Below are positions 51,195-58,791 of a DNA stretch of 64,000 nt, one piece after another (within the stretch, counting starts at the first letter, position 1; each line of letters opens with the position of its first letter). The stretch is from Cardiobacterium valvarum (GTDB taxonomy: Bacteria > Pseudomonadota > Gammaproteobacteria > Cardiobacteriales > Cardiobacteriaceae), in assembly GCF_900460955.1 (NCBI RefSeq), contig NZ_UFUW01000001.1, positions 1,080,738 to 1,144,737 of the forward strand, in the 5' to 3' direction. The translations under genes were made by a program, and so were the position numbers. The notes below the pieces were generated by a model. That model did no database searches. It saw only the letters and a list, made by a program, of their open reading frames with translations, and was not told where the DNA came from.

Positions 51195-52283
51195 TTATCC
51201 CCTCTTCCGTCCCTCCGCAATCCCTTCCCCCGCAAGCGGTGGAAGGAACATTCTGTGCCAAGCAGCGCCATCACCGGGTCCGTCAATTCGTGTGAGTGTT
51301 TGCGGTCTGCGGTAGAACAATCCCGCATCCGGCACTTTGCCGCCGGTAATTTTCGCATTCAGTGCATGCAGTTCGGTGTAAAAATTGAGCAGTTCGCTAT
51401 CAATGCTCGCAGCGGGAATGGCAGCAAAGCGCGAATGCGGGATGGCCTCCGCCAGCGCTTCTTTCGGGAAGGGCAGATATTCTGCGGCGAGGGCGGCGGT
51501 TTCCTGCGGGTTCTCTTTGCTCCAGGCGACGGCGGTAGTGAGATCCTCGTTGAGGGCGGTGATGAAATCTTGGTTGTCGCGGATGAAATCGTCGGTGAAG
51601 AGCAGGCCGGCGATGGGCACGCGCGGCGCAGTGCCGAAGGCTTTGCCCCACAGTTGCTGCACGTCCAGCGCGCGCACGATCTCCCTGTCTTTTTCTTTGC
51701 CCTTGATTTGCGCGAGGCTCAGGAGCGGTTCGGGCAGCATGGCGCAGTCCACCTTGCCGCTCAGGAACATCACCAGCGCTTCTGGCGGCGTCGCGGTGTA
51801 GTGGATGTTCGCAAATTCAAGCCCCGCTTTTTTGTAGAGGATTTGCAGGAGCAGGTCGGGCATGTCGTTTTTGAAGGGGATGACGACGCTGTGCGTGGCA
51901 AGCTCGGCAAGGCTTGTTACCAACGGCTTGCCGGCGGCGATTGGCGCGGCGATGTAGTTCAGCCCCTCACTCATGATGTTGAAGAGTTTGACCTTTTTGC
52001 CCTGGTTGTAGAGGTTGGCGGCGACATAGCTCGGCACGATGGAGGCGGCGATGTCGCCATTTAGCAGACCGGCACGGAGCTGGTCGGGGCTGCGCCAGAT
52101 TTGCACGGTAAACGGGCGGATGTCTTTTGCCTTGCCGTCGCGGGCGGCGATGGCGAGCAGCACGCTCGGCGTGACCGGCGGCCCCCACAGGGAGAGTTTG
52201 TTGCCCGTTTGCGCGGAGAGCGGCAGGGACAAGGCGGCAAATGACGCGGTAGCAGTGGTAATAAATTGTCGTCTTTTCAGCAT
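51195..52283 (-). CDS. Orphan ABC substrate-binding protein, NMT1/SsuA-like
   Basis: 362 aa from ATG 52283; Tat-like or Sec signal MLKRRQFITTATASFAALSL (RRQF is twin-Arg-like). Periplasmic-binding fold of the nitrate/taurine/thiamin-precursor type: NGDIAASIVPSYVAANLYNQ, SGKVDCAMLPEPLLSLAQ and KENPQETAALAAEYLPF. No ATPase or permease is adjacent, so partners must be elsewhere. The extreme C-terminus (LAGEGIAEGRKRG) looks like read-through into intergenic sequence. Confidence 0.8.
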   Translation of the reverse strand: MLKRRQFITTATASFAALSLPLSAQTGNKLSLWGPPVTPSVLLAIAARDGKAKDIRPFTVQIWRSPDQLRAGLLNGDIAASIVPSYVAANLYNQGKKVKLFNIMSEGLNYIAAPIAAGKPLVTSLAELATHSVVIPFKNDMPDLLLQILYKKAGLEFANIHYTATPPEALVMFLSGKVDCAMLPEPLLSLAQIKGKEKDREIVRALDVQQLWGKAFGTAPRVPIAGLLFTDDFIRDNQDFITALNEDLTTAVAWSKENPQETAALAAEYLPFPKEALAEAIPHSRFAAIPAASIDSELLNFYTELHALNAKITGGKVPDAGLFYRRPQTLTRIDGPGDGAAWHRMFLPPLAGEGIAEGRKRG

Positions 52284-52361
52284 GTTATCATCTCCAATGT
52301 TGTTGAGAACTTTTATTATATGACAATAAGCGTGTTTTTTTGTTGACCCGTGAGGTTTGCC

Positions 52362-52697
52362 ATGAATATTGAATTGTGTCTGGTGCTGACGACGGTTGCC
52401 AACCGCGACGATGCCGCGCGGCTGGCAGATGCCCTGCTGACGGCGCACCTCGCCGCCTGTGTGCAATGTGAGGCGATCGAAAGCCGCTACTGGTGGCAGG
52501 GCGAGCTGTGCTGCGATGACGAGGTGCGGCTGGTGATCAAAACGGCGCGGCATCTGTATGCGGTGGTGGAGGCGTTGCTTCTGGCGCAGCACCCGTATAA
52601 CTGTCCGCAGATTGTCTGCGTGAATGTGGACGCCGTCAGTACCGCTTACCGCGATTGGGCGGCCGGGGTCTTGTCAGCGGCGGCGGATATCGGATAA
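52362..52697 (+). CDS. cutA: Divalent-cation tolerance protein CutA
   Basis: 111 aa from ATG 52362. CutA1 trimer fold: LVLTTVANRDDAARLADALL, AACVQCEAIESRYWWQGEL, EVRLVIKTARHLYAVVEALL and HPYNCPQIVCVNV match the family. The function is linked to copper tolerance, mechanism unclear. Divergent from the binding-protein gene. Confidence 0.92.
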   Translation: MNIELCLVLTTVANRDDAARLADALLTAHLAACVQCEAIESRYWWQGELCCDDEVRLVIKTARHLYAVVEALLLAQHPYNCPQIVCVNVDAVSTAYRDWAAGVLSAAADIG

Positions 52698-52702
52698 GGA
52701 GA

Positions 52703-52815
52703 TGCCAAGCGGCATAAATACCGGGCTCGCCAAGCGGTGTCATTACTGGGTTCGTCAAGCGGCGACGTTACTGGCCCCGTCAGCGTCCACGGGAGAGGCT
52801 TTGTCGTGTATAAAG
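52703..52815 (-). repeat. Three 25-bp repeat units and boundary motif
   Basis: GCCAAGCGGC, CGCCAAGCGGTG and GTCAAGCGGCG with ACTGGG linkers at 52703-52780; then TTGTCGTGTATAAAG at 52801-52815, the boundary motif reading away from the units, 29 bp before the exporter start. Confidence 0.7.
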
Positions 52816-52843
52816 CATTTTTTCAACCCTCACAGGCCACATC

Positions 52844-53464
52844 ATGCACACCATTATTCAAGGTTTTCTCGTCTCCGGCGGGCTCATCATCGCCATCGGC
52901 GCGCAAAATGCCTTCGTCCTTAAACAGGGGCTGCGTTGCTGGCACGTCCTACCCATCGTCCTCACCTGTTTTTTCTGCGATTTTCTCCTCATCAGTGTCG
53001 GCGTCTTCGGCCTCGGCGCACTCATCAGCCAGAGCCGCACGGCTTCGGTTGCGCTGGCTTTCGTCGGTGCGCTGTTCCTGTTCGTTTATGGCGCGCAGGC
53101 GTGGCGCAGTGCATGGCGTGGCGGCGAAGCGCTGGTGGTGGACAGCGACGGCACGCAGGGAGGTGTCTGGCAGGCGGTGCTGCTGACGCTTGCCATCACC
53201 CTGCTCAATCCGCACGTCTATCTCGATACGGTGGTCATCATCGGCGGCATCGCCGGCACTTTGTCGCCACTGGCGCGGGGCCTGTTCCTGCTCGGCGCGG
53301 TGAGTGCCTCCGCCTTGTGGTTCTTCGCCCTCGGCTACGGCGCGCGCCTGCTGATTCCGCTGTTCCGCCGCCCCGTCACCTGGCGGCTGCTCGATGTCGT
53401 TATCGGTCTCGTCATGTGGGGCATTGCCTATGGTCTGGTGAGTTACGGCATCAGTTTGCTGTGA
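52844..53464 (+). CDS. LysE/ArgO-type amino acid exporter
   Basis: 206 aa with six predicted helices. GLIIAIGAQNAFVLKQGLR in the first loop and LLNPHVYLDTVVIIGGIAG are the LysE/ArgO hallmarks. Exports lysine or arginine to limit toxic accumulation from uptake or peptides. The ArgP regulator usual for argO is not next to it. Confidence 0.9.
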   Translation: MHTIIQGFLVSGGLIIAIGAQNAFVLKQGLRCWHVLPIVLTCFFCDFLLISVGVFGLGALISQSRTASVALAFVGALFLFVYGAQAWRSAWRGGEALVVDSDGTQGGVWQAVLLTLAITLLNPHVYLDTVVIIGGIAGTLSPLARGLFLLGAVSASALWFFALGYGARLLIPLFRRPVTWRLLDVVIGLVMWGIAYGLVSYGISLL

Positions 53465-53475
53465 TTGTGGGGGAT

Positions 53476-53601
53476 ATAGTCGTTTCAAATAGGGCTGAGA
53501 CAAGGCGGCGAGCCGAAGACAGTACAGATAGTACTGCGCGATTTTTATGGGCGTCCGGTCAGGCTCGCCAACACCGTATCAGCCCTATTTGCAGCGACTA
53601 T
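53476..53601. mobile_element. MITE-like element, 126 bp
   Basis: Terminal inverted repeats of 23 bp: ATAGTCGTTTCAAATAGGGC (plus TGA) and the complement of its partner ending GCAGCGACTAT, 21 of 23 matching. No coding capacity. A partial copy lies at 38039-38083. It resembles in layout the small inverted-repeat elements of Neisseria. Confidence 0.7.
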
Positions 53602-53657
53602 GGTGGCGGAAGCGGGCATAATGTCGCCCCTTTCCACCAAACATTCCGTCATTACTC

Positions 53658-55001
53658 ATGAAAAAAACGCACGATAACTGGACTTCCCGCCTCGGTTTCA
53701 TTCTCTCTGCCGCCGGCTCCGCCATCGGCCTAGGTGCCATCTGGAAATTCCCTTATACCGCCGGTACCCACGGCGGCGCGTTGTTTTTCCTGTTCTTTAC
53801 TGTCATGACCTTCCTCGTCGCCGCGCCCGTGCTCATCGCCGAATTTGTCATCGGCCGCCACAGCCGCCACAACGCCATCCAGGCTTTCCACCGCATCCGT
53901 CCCGGCAGCGCCTGGCCGCTGGTCGGCTGGCTCGGTGTCATCACCTGCTTCGTCCTGCTCTCGTTTTACAGCGTAGTCGGCGGCTGGGTCATTGCTTACC
54001 TCTATCACGGCCTTATCGGCGACCTGAGCGCAGGCACGGATTACGGCAACTTCTTCGGCGCGATGATTGCCAACCCCACTGAGGCCGTCCTCTTCCAAGG
54101 ACTGTTTATGGTCGCGACCATCTACGTCGTCAGTGCAGGCATCAGCCAAGGCATCGAAAAGGCGAACAAATACATGATGCCCGCCCTGTTTGTCATGTTC
54201 CTCCTTCTTGCCGTGCGCTCGCTGACCCTGCCCGGCGCCTGGCAGGGTGTGGTTTTCCTGCTCAAACCCGACTGGTCGTATTTCACCGGCGAGACCCTGC
54301 TCGCTGCGCTGGGGCAGGCCTTCTTTGCCCTCAGTATTGGCGTCTCGGTGATGATTACCTACGCCTCCTATCTGCGCGATGATTACGACCTGCTGCGCAG
54401 CGCCAACAGCATCGTGTGGATGAATCTCGCCATCTCGCTTCTTGCCGGCCTCGTCATCTTCCCCGCTGTCTTCGTCCTCGGCTACCAGCCCGACCAGGGC
54501 CCCGGCCTGATTTTCGTTATCCTGCCCGCCGTCTTCGCTAAACTGCCGCTCGGCGTGCCGCTCTTCGTCGTCTTCATGGTGCTTGTTCTCTTCGCCACCC
54601 TGACCTCGGCCTTCTCCATGCTGGAAAATATCGTCGCCGTGCTCGCCTACAAAAAACCGCACACCCGCGCTCGCTACACCCGGGCCATCGGCAGCGCCAT
54701 CTTCCTCTGCGGCATCCCCTCGGCGCTGTCCTTTGGTCGTCTCGCTGACATTAAACTCATCGGCGAACGCGGCATCTTCGATACCCTCGATCACCTCGTC
54801 ACCGGCTGGTCAATGCCGCTTGGTGCGTTGCTGATTGCAGTCTTCACCGCTTGGGCCTGGCGCAAAAACGCAGTGCGGCAGGAAGCGATGACCGGCAGCA
54901 CCCTGCCCGTGTGGCTGTTTAACCTGTGGTACTTCCTCGTGTGCTACCTCGCGCCGCTCGCCATCATCGTCGTTTTCCTGCACGGCATCGGCATTATCTG
55001 A
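53658..55001 (+). CDS. Sodium-dependent NSS-family transporter
   Basis: 447 aa, about 11 helices, LeuT/MhsT type. Helix 1 AAGSAIGLGAIWKFPYTAGT contains the sodium/substrate motif (G-x-G-x-x-W-K-F-P-Y). The 11-helix bacterial form lacks helix 12. Likely imports hydrophobic or aromatic amino acids with Na+; specificity unknown. mutY starts 2 bp after its stop. Confidence 0.92.
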   Translation: MKKTHDNWTSRLGFILSAAGSAIGLGAIWKFPYTAGTHGGALFFLFFTVMTFLVAAPVLIAEFVIGRHSRHNAIQAFHRIRPGSAWPLVGWLGVITCFVLLSFYSVVGGWVIAYLYHGLIGDLSAGTDYGNFFGAMIANPTEAVLFQGLFMVATIYVVSAGISQGIEKANKYMMPALFVMFLLLAVRSLTLPGAWQGVVFLLKPDWSYFTGETLLAALGQAFFALSIGVSVMITYASYLRDDYDLLRSANSIVWMNLAISLLAGLVIFPAVFVLGYQPDQGPGLIFVILPAVFAKLPLGVPLFVVFMVLVLFATLTSAFSMLENIVAVLAYKKPHTRARYTRAIGSAIFLCGIPSALSFGRLADIKLIGERGIFDTLDHLVTGWSMPLGALLIAVFTAWAWRKNAVRQEAMTGSTLPVWLFNLWYFLVCYLAPLAIIVVFLHGIGII

Positions 55002-55003
55002 AA

Positions 55004-56026
55004 ATGCCTCTGCTGTCCTTTGCCGCCCGCATTGCCGCCTGGCAGACGCGGCATGGCCGCCACCACCTGCCGTGGCAATGTGACGACCCTTACCGTATCT
55101 GGCTCTCGGAAATCATGCTGCAACAGACGCAGGTGGCAACCGTGCTCGTCTACTACCCGCACTTCCTCGCCCGCTTCCCCGACGTCGCCGCACTGGCCGC
55201 TGCCGCAGAAGACGACGTGCTCGCCTGCTGGTCGGGGCTCGGCTACTACAGCCGCGCGCGCAACCTGCACCACGCCGCGCAGCAAGTGATGCGCGACTAC
55301 GGCGGGCACTTCCCCGCCAACCGCGCCGCGCTTGAAACCCTGCGCGGCGTCGGGCGCAGTACCGCCGCCGCCATCGCCGTCTTCGCCTACGGCCACAAAG
55401 AAGCCATCCTCGATGGCAACGTTAAACGCATTCTCGCCCGTCACGCCGGCATTTACGGTGCGCCGGAGCGCCCTGCCACACAGCAGGCATTGTGGGCGGC
55501 AGCCGAAGCCTGCCTGCCGGACGACGCCGCTACTCTGCGCCGCTATACCCAGGGCCTGATGGACCTCGGCAGCGCCATTTGCACGCGCAGCCGTCCGCAG
55601 TGTGGCGCCTGTCCCATCGCTGCCGACTGCTATGCCCTTGCCCACGATGCTACCGCAGTACTGCCGGAAAAACGCCGTCCTAAAACCAGGCCGGAAAAAA
55701 CGACCGTGATGCTACTCGCCCACTGCGGCGATAGCGTCCACCTCTACCGCCGTCCCGACAGCGGCATCTGGCGCAGCCTGTGGTCATTACCCGAATACGA
55801 TGATGCAGATGCCGCCCTGCACGCCGCCCGCCGGCTCGGTAATATCACCACGCAACGCCTCCTGCCCGTCATCACCCACACCTTCACCCACTACACCCTG
55901 CACATCACCCCGCTTGCTGTGCAAATCGGACACCCTGCCAATCCGGCCGACTGGCTGCCGCGGGAAGCTGCACTCGATAAAGGCTTGCCCGCACCGGTAC
56001 GTCGCCTGCTGACGACGATAGGGTAG
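55004..56026 (+). CDS. mutY: Adenine DNA glycosylase
   Basis: Removes A mispaired with 8-oxoguanine. 340 aa from ATG 55004. Catalytic E36 in LSEIMLQQTQV, HhH loop LRGVGRSTAAAIAVFAYG and catalytic Asp in AILDGNVKRI; 4Fe-4S ligands in CTRSRPQCGACPIAADC; C-terminal NUDIX-like domain (WRSLWSLPEYDD, HTFTHYTLHI) that reads 8-oxoG. Complete. Confidence 0.96.
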   Translation: MPLLSFAARIAAWQTRHGRHHLPWQCDDPYRIWLSEIMLQQTQVATVLVYYPHFLARFPDVAALAAAAEDDVLACWSGLGYYSRARNLHHAAQQVMRDYGGHFPANRAALETLRGVGRSTAAAIAVFAYGHKEAILDGNVKRILARHAGIYGAPERPATQQALWAAAEACLPDDAATLRRYTQGLMDLGSAICTRSRPQCGACPIAADCYALAHDATAVLPEKRRPKTRPEKTTVMLLAHCGDSVHLYRRPDSGIWRSLWSLPEYDDADAALHAARRLGNITTQRLLPVITHTFTHYTLHITPLAVQIGHPANPADWLPREAALDKGLPAPVRRLLTTIG

Positions 56027-56057
56027 AAATGGGCTTGAGCCCGTCGCCAATATTGGC

Positions 56058-56188
56058 ATCTTGGCAGGTTCAGTACACGCAGCTTGGCGGGTTCAGTGTT
56101 ACGCTGCTTGGTGAGACCAGTGTTTACGCCGCTTGGCAGTTCCAGCATTGATGCCGCTTGGCGGGTCCAGTACACGCCGCTTGGCGCG
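56058..56188 (+). repeat. Cluster of five or six degenerate repeat units
   Basis: CGCAGCTTGGCGG, CGCTGCTTGGTGA, CGCCGCTTGGCAG, TGCCGCTTGGCGG and CGCCGCTTGGCGC with CAGTACA, CAGTGTT or CAGCATTG linkers, between mutY and the tol-pal terminator. Confidence 0.8.
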
Positions 56189-56197
56189 ATAGGTATA

Positions 56198-56222
56198 AAA
56201 AAGCCGAAGCGGGGCTTCGGCT
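56198..56222 (-). terminator. Terminator of the tol-pal operon
   Basis: Minus strand GCCGAAGC / GCTTCGGC followed by six T. Confidence 0.85.
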
Positions 56223-56243
56223 GTCGGCTTGATGTCGTGCGCT

Positions 56244-56825
56244 TTATTGCAAGGCGCTGACGCCTTGGCTGGCCAGGGTATCGGCGTCAGCCGTGCGGCC
56301 GAGGGCGCGCAGGCTTTCCACCAGTTTGTTCAGCGCCGCTTGTGAGCGTTCGCCGTTGGGCTGGGCTTTGAGGTAGGCACCGAGGTAGCGGCTGGCCATG
56401 TCGAAGTTGCGCTGCATGTAGTAGGCATCGCCCAGCCAGTACTGGGCGAGCGCGGCTTCATTGCCGCTGGCGCTGCCGCTGTTCAGATATTGTTCGAGGG
56501 TGCCGATGGCGCCATTCAGGTCGCCGGCACGGTATTGGGCAAGGCCGGTTTCGTAACCGCCGTCGCTTTGCTGGCTGCCCTGCGGGGCTGCTTCGCCACG
56601 GCGCGCAGTTGGCACGGCGGAAACGCCGCTCGGCAGGCGGGGACTTTTGCCGACTTCGTCGATGCGCACTTTTATGGAGGCTTGGTCGCTTTCTATCTGT
56701 TTGATGCGGTTGTTCAGTTCATCCACCTGGCGGCGGGTGGCGGCGAGTTCGGCCGGATCAACAGTGGCACAGCCGCCAAGGGTAAGGGCCAAGGTGATGA
56801 GGGCGATGCCGGTATGTTTTTTCAT
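56244..56825 (-). CDS. cpoB: Cell division coordinator CpoB (YbgF)-like
   Basis: 193 aa, last gene of the tol-pal cluster. Lipoprotein-type signal MKKHTGIALITLALTLGGC (LGGC), unusual since E. coli CpoB is soluble. Coiled coil at 28-60 (RRQVDELNNRIKQIESDQAS) for trimerisation, then TPR repeats at 95-190 (YETGLAQYRAGDLNGAIGTL, AQYWLGDAYYMQRNFDMASR). Links Tol-Pal constriction with peptidoglycan synthesis. Confidence 0.88.
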   Translation of the reverse strand: MKKHTGIALITLALTLGGCATVDPAELAATRRQVDELNNRIKQIESDQASIKVRIDEVGKSPRLPSGVSAVPTARRGEAAPQGSQQSDGGYETGLAQYRAGDLNGAIGTLEQYLNSGSASGNEAALAQYWLGDAYYMQRNFDMASRYLGAYLKAQPNGERSQAALNKLVESLRALGRTADADTLASQGVSALQ

Positions 56826-56845
56826 GGGTGCTCTCCTGTGGTTTC

Positions 56846-57415
56846 TCAGTACATGATGACGACACGGCGGTTCTTTGCGTAGTCTTCTTCGCTTGAACCG
56901 TAGGCAGCAGGGCGTTCTTCACCGTAGCTGAGAACGCGCATTTGTTGCGGTGCGACGCCCTGGGCGGCGAAGTGTTCTTTGACCGAGTAGCCGCGCCGTT
57001 CGCCGAGGCTGATGTTGTATTCGCGGGTGCCGCGTTCGTCGGTGTGGCCTTCGAGAACGACGTTGGCTTGCGGGTGTGCGCGCAGGTAGGCGGCGTGTTC
57101 GCGGATGACGGCTTCGGAGCGGCTGTCGATGGTGCTGCTGTCGTAGGCGAAATAGATGATGCGGTCTTTGTCTGCCGCTTGCGGCCCGCCGGTGACGTTG
57201 TGTCCGTATTGCGGGTCGTTGTAGTAGTCGGCGGTGCCGGCGTTGCCGCGTCCGTAGCTGGTGTTGCTGCCATAGGTGGCGCCGTCGCCGTAGCCGCCCA
57301 TGCCGTCTGCGCCCGCGCCAGCAGCGCCTTCCTCGCCTTCGAGGCCGTAGGGGCTGGAGCAGGCGGCAGCGAGCAGGGTGAAGAGGAGGGTACCAAGGTA
57401 GTGTTTGCGTTTCAT
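56846..57415 (-). CDS. pal: Peptidoglycan-associated lipoprotein
   Basis: 189 aa outer-membrane lipoprotein. Lipobox LAAAC near residue 19, a Gly/Tyr-rich linker (25-80), OmpA-like domain from 85: IIYFAYDSSTIDSRSE, VVLEGHTDERGTREYN with the DAP-binding Asp and Arg, and NRRVVIMY. Binds peptidoglycan and TolB. The Gly-Tyr linker is unusually rich. Confidence 0.95.
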   Translation of the reverse strand: MKRKHYLGTLLFTLLAAACSSPYGLEGEEGAAGAGADGMGGYGDGATYGSNTSYGRGNAGTADYYNDPQYGHNVTGGPQAADKDRIIYFAYDSSTIDSRSEAVIREHAAYLRAHPQANVVLEGHTDERGTREYNISLGERRGYSVKEHFAAQGVAPQQMRVLSYGEERPAAYGSSEEDYAKNRRVVIMY

Positions 57416-57452
57416 TGTCGGGTCTTCCTGTTGTTGTTTTTAGTAGATGGGA

Positions 57453-58718
57453 TTAGGGGCGGGTATCCGGGCTCCAGGCCGGGTCACGCAGGCGGCCGTT
57501 CGGGTCGGACAGGGTTTGTGCCACGCCGCCTTTGCTGTTGATGACTTTGAGGACGGATCTGCCGCCTTCTTTGGTGGCATAGATGATGAGTTGGCCGTTT
57601 GGGGCAAAGCTCGCGCCTTCGTCAAGGCGGCCATTGGTGAGCGCGTCAAAGCGTTTGCTGGCGAGATCGTAGGTGCCGATTTGGTAACCGCCGCCGCTTT
57701 GCCGGGTGAGGACGAGCGAGCTGCCGTCTGGCGAGAGATCACTGTTGGCACTGTAGCCGTTGCCGGAAACGACGCGTTCGGCAGATCCGCCATTGCGGCC
57801 CATCCGGTAGATTTGCGGGCTGCCGGAGCGGTCGGAGGTGAAGTAGATGTAGTTGCCGTCCGGCGAGAAAGCGGGCTCGGTGTCAATCGCGCTGTGGTCG
57901 GTCAGGCGGGTTTTGCTACCGCTGGCAAGGTTAAGCAGGTAGATGTCGGGGTTGTTGTTGTCCGACTGCACAAAGGCGAGGTAGTTGCCATCCGGCGAGA
58001 AGGCCGGGGCGCTGCTGATACCGTTGCCTTGGGCGACGACGCGGCGGCCACCGCCGAGTTCCTGGATGACGATTTGCGCGTAGTGGTTGGCATAGGTAAC
58101 AAAAGCAATGGCGCGACCGTTCGGTGCCCAGGACGGGGAAAGGATGGGCTCGGAGGAGGTGTAGAGTTCGCGGCGGTTGGCGCCATCCACGTCGGAGACG
58201 ATGAGGCTGTATTTGCGGCCGTTTTTGCCGCCCTGTTCGAGGATGTAGGCGAGCTGGGTCCCGAAGACGCCGCGTTTGCCGGTGAGGCGGTAGAGGATCC
58301 AGTCGGAGACTTGGTGCGCGAGCTGGCGCGCATCGGCGTCGCTGAGGTTGTCGCTGGCGAGCACGCCGCCGGCGTTGATGTCGCCGAGGCTGAACTGGCC
58401 GCTGCTGCCGCCCTGCATGTTGCCGGAGACGACGTAATCCGCACCGGCCTGTTTCCAAGCAGGGTAGTTGTCGGCACCGGCGGCAGGGAAGCTGCCGGGG
58501 TCAAGCGGCTGGAAGAGGCCGGTTTTGTGCAGGTCGCTGGCGATGAGGTAGTCCATTTTGACGCCCGGATCACCCTGTATGGGCAAGATGGCGATGGGGC
58601 GGGCGGCGACTTGGGCGCCGGAAACGTTGACTTCGACTTGGGCCTGTGCGCTGAACCACGGGAGGAGCAGGCTGAGGCCGAGCAGTTTCCATTTGTTGCT
58701 GTGTTTCATAAGGTTCAC
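57453..58718 (-). CDS. tolB: Tol-Pal translocation protein TolB
   Basis: 421 aa periplasmic protein; start may be ATG 58709 (MKHSNKWKLLGLSLLLPWFS). Signal cleavage after AQAQ. N-terminal anticodon-binding-like domain to residue 165, then a six-bladed WD40-like propeller (repeats SPSWAPNGRAIAFV, SPDGNYLAFVQS, SPDGNYIYFTS, SPDGSSLVLTR). Shuttles between Pal and TolA. Confidence 0.96.
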   Translation of the reverse strand: MNLMKHSNKWKLLGLSLLLPWFSAQAQVEVNVSGAQVAARPIAILPIQGDPGVKMDYLIASDLHKTGLFQPLDPGSFPAAGADNYPAWKQAGADYVVSGNMQGGSSGQFSLGDINAGGVLASDNLSDADARQLAHQVSDWILYRLTGKRGVFGTQLAYILEQGGKNGRKYSLIVSDVDGANRRELYTSSEPILSPSWAPNGRAIAFVTYANHYAQIVIQELGGGRRVVAQGNGISSAPAFSPDGNYLAFVQSDNNNPDIYLLNLASGSKTRLTDHSAIDTEPAFSPDGNYIYFTSDRSGSPQIYRMGRNGGSAERVVSGNGYSANSDLSPDGSSLVLTRQSGGGYQIGTYDLASKRFDALTNGRLDEGASFAPNGQLIIYATKEGGRSVLKVINSKGGVAQTLSDPNGRLRDPAWSPDTRP

Positions 58719-58791
58719 CTTGTGTTGGGGTTATGGTTGCGAGGGGCGCGCATTGTAGCCGCTTGTGGCGGTTGCGGCAGTGAATGTGCGG

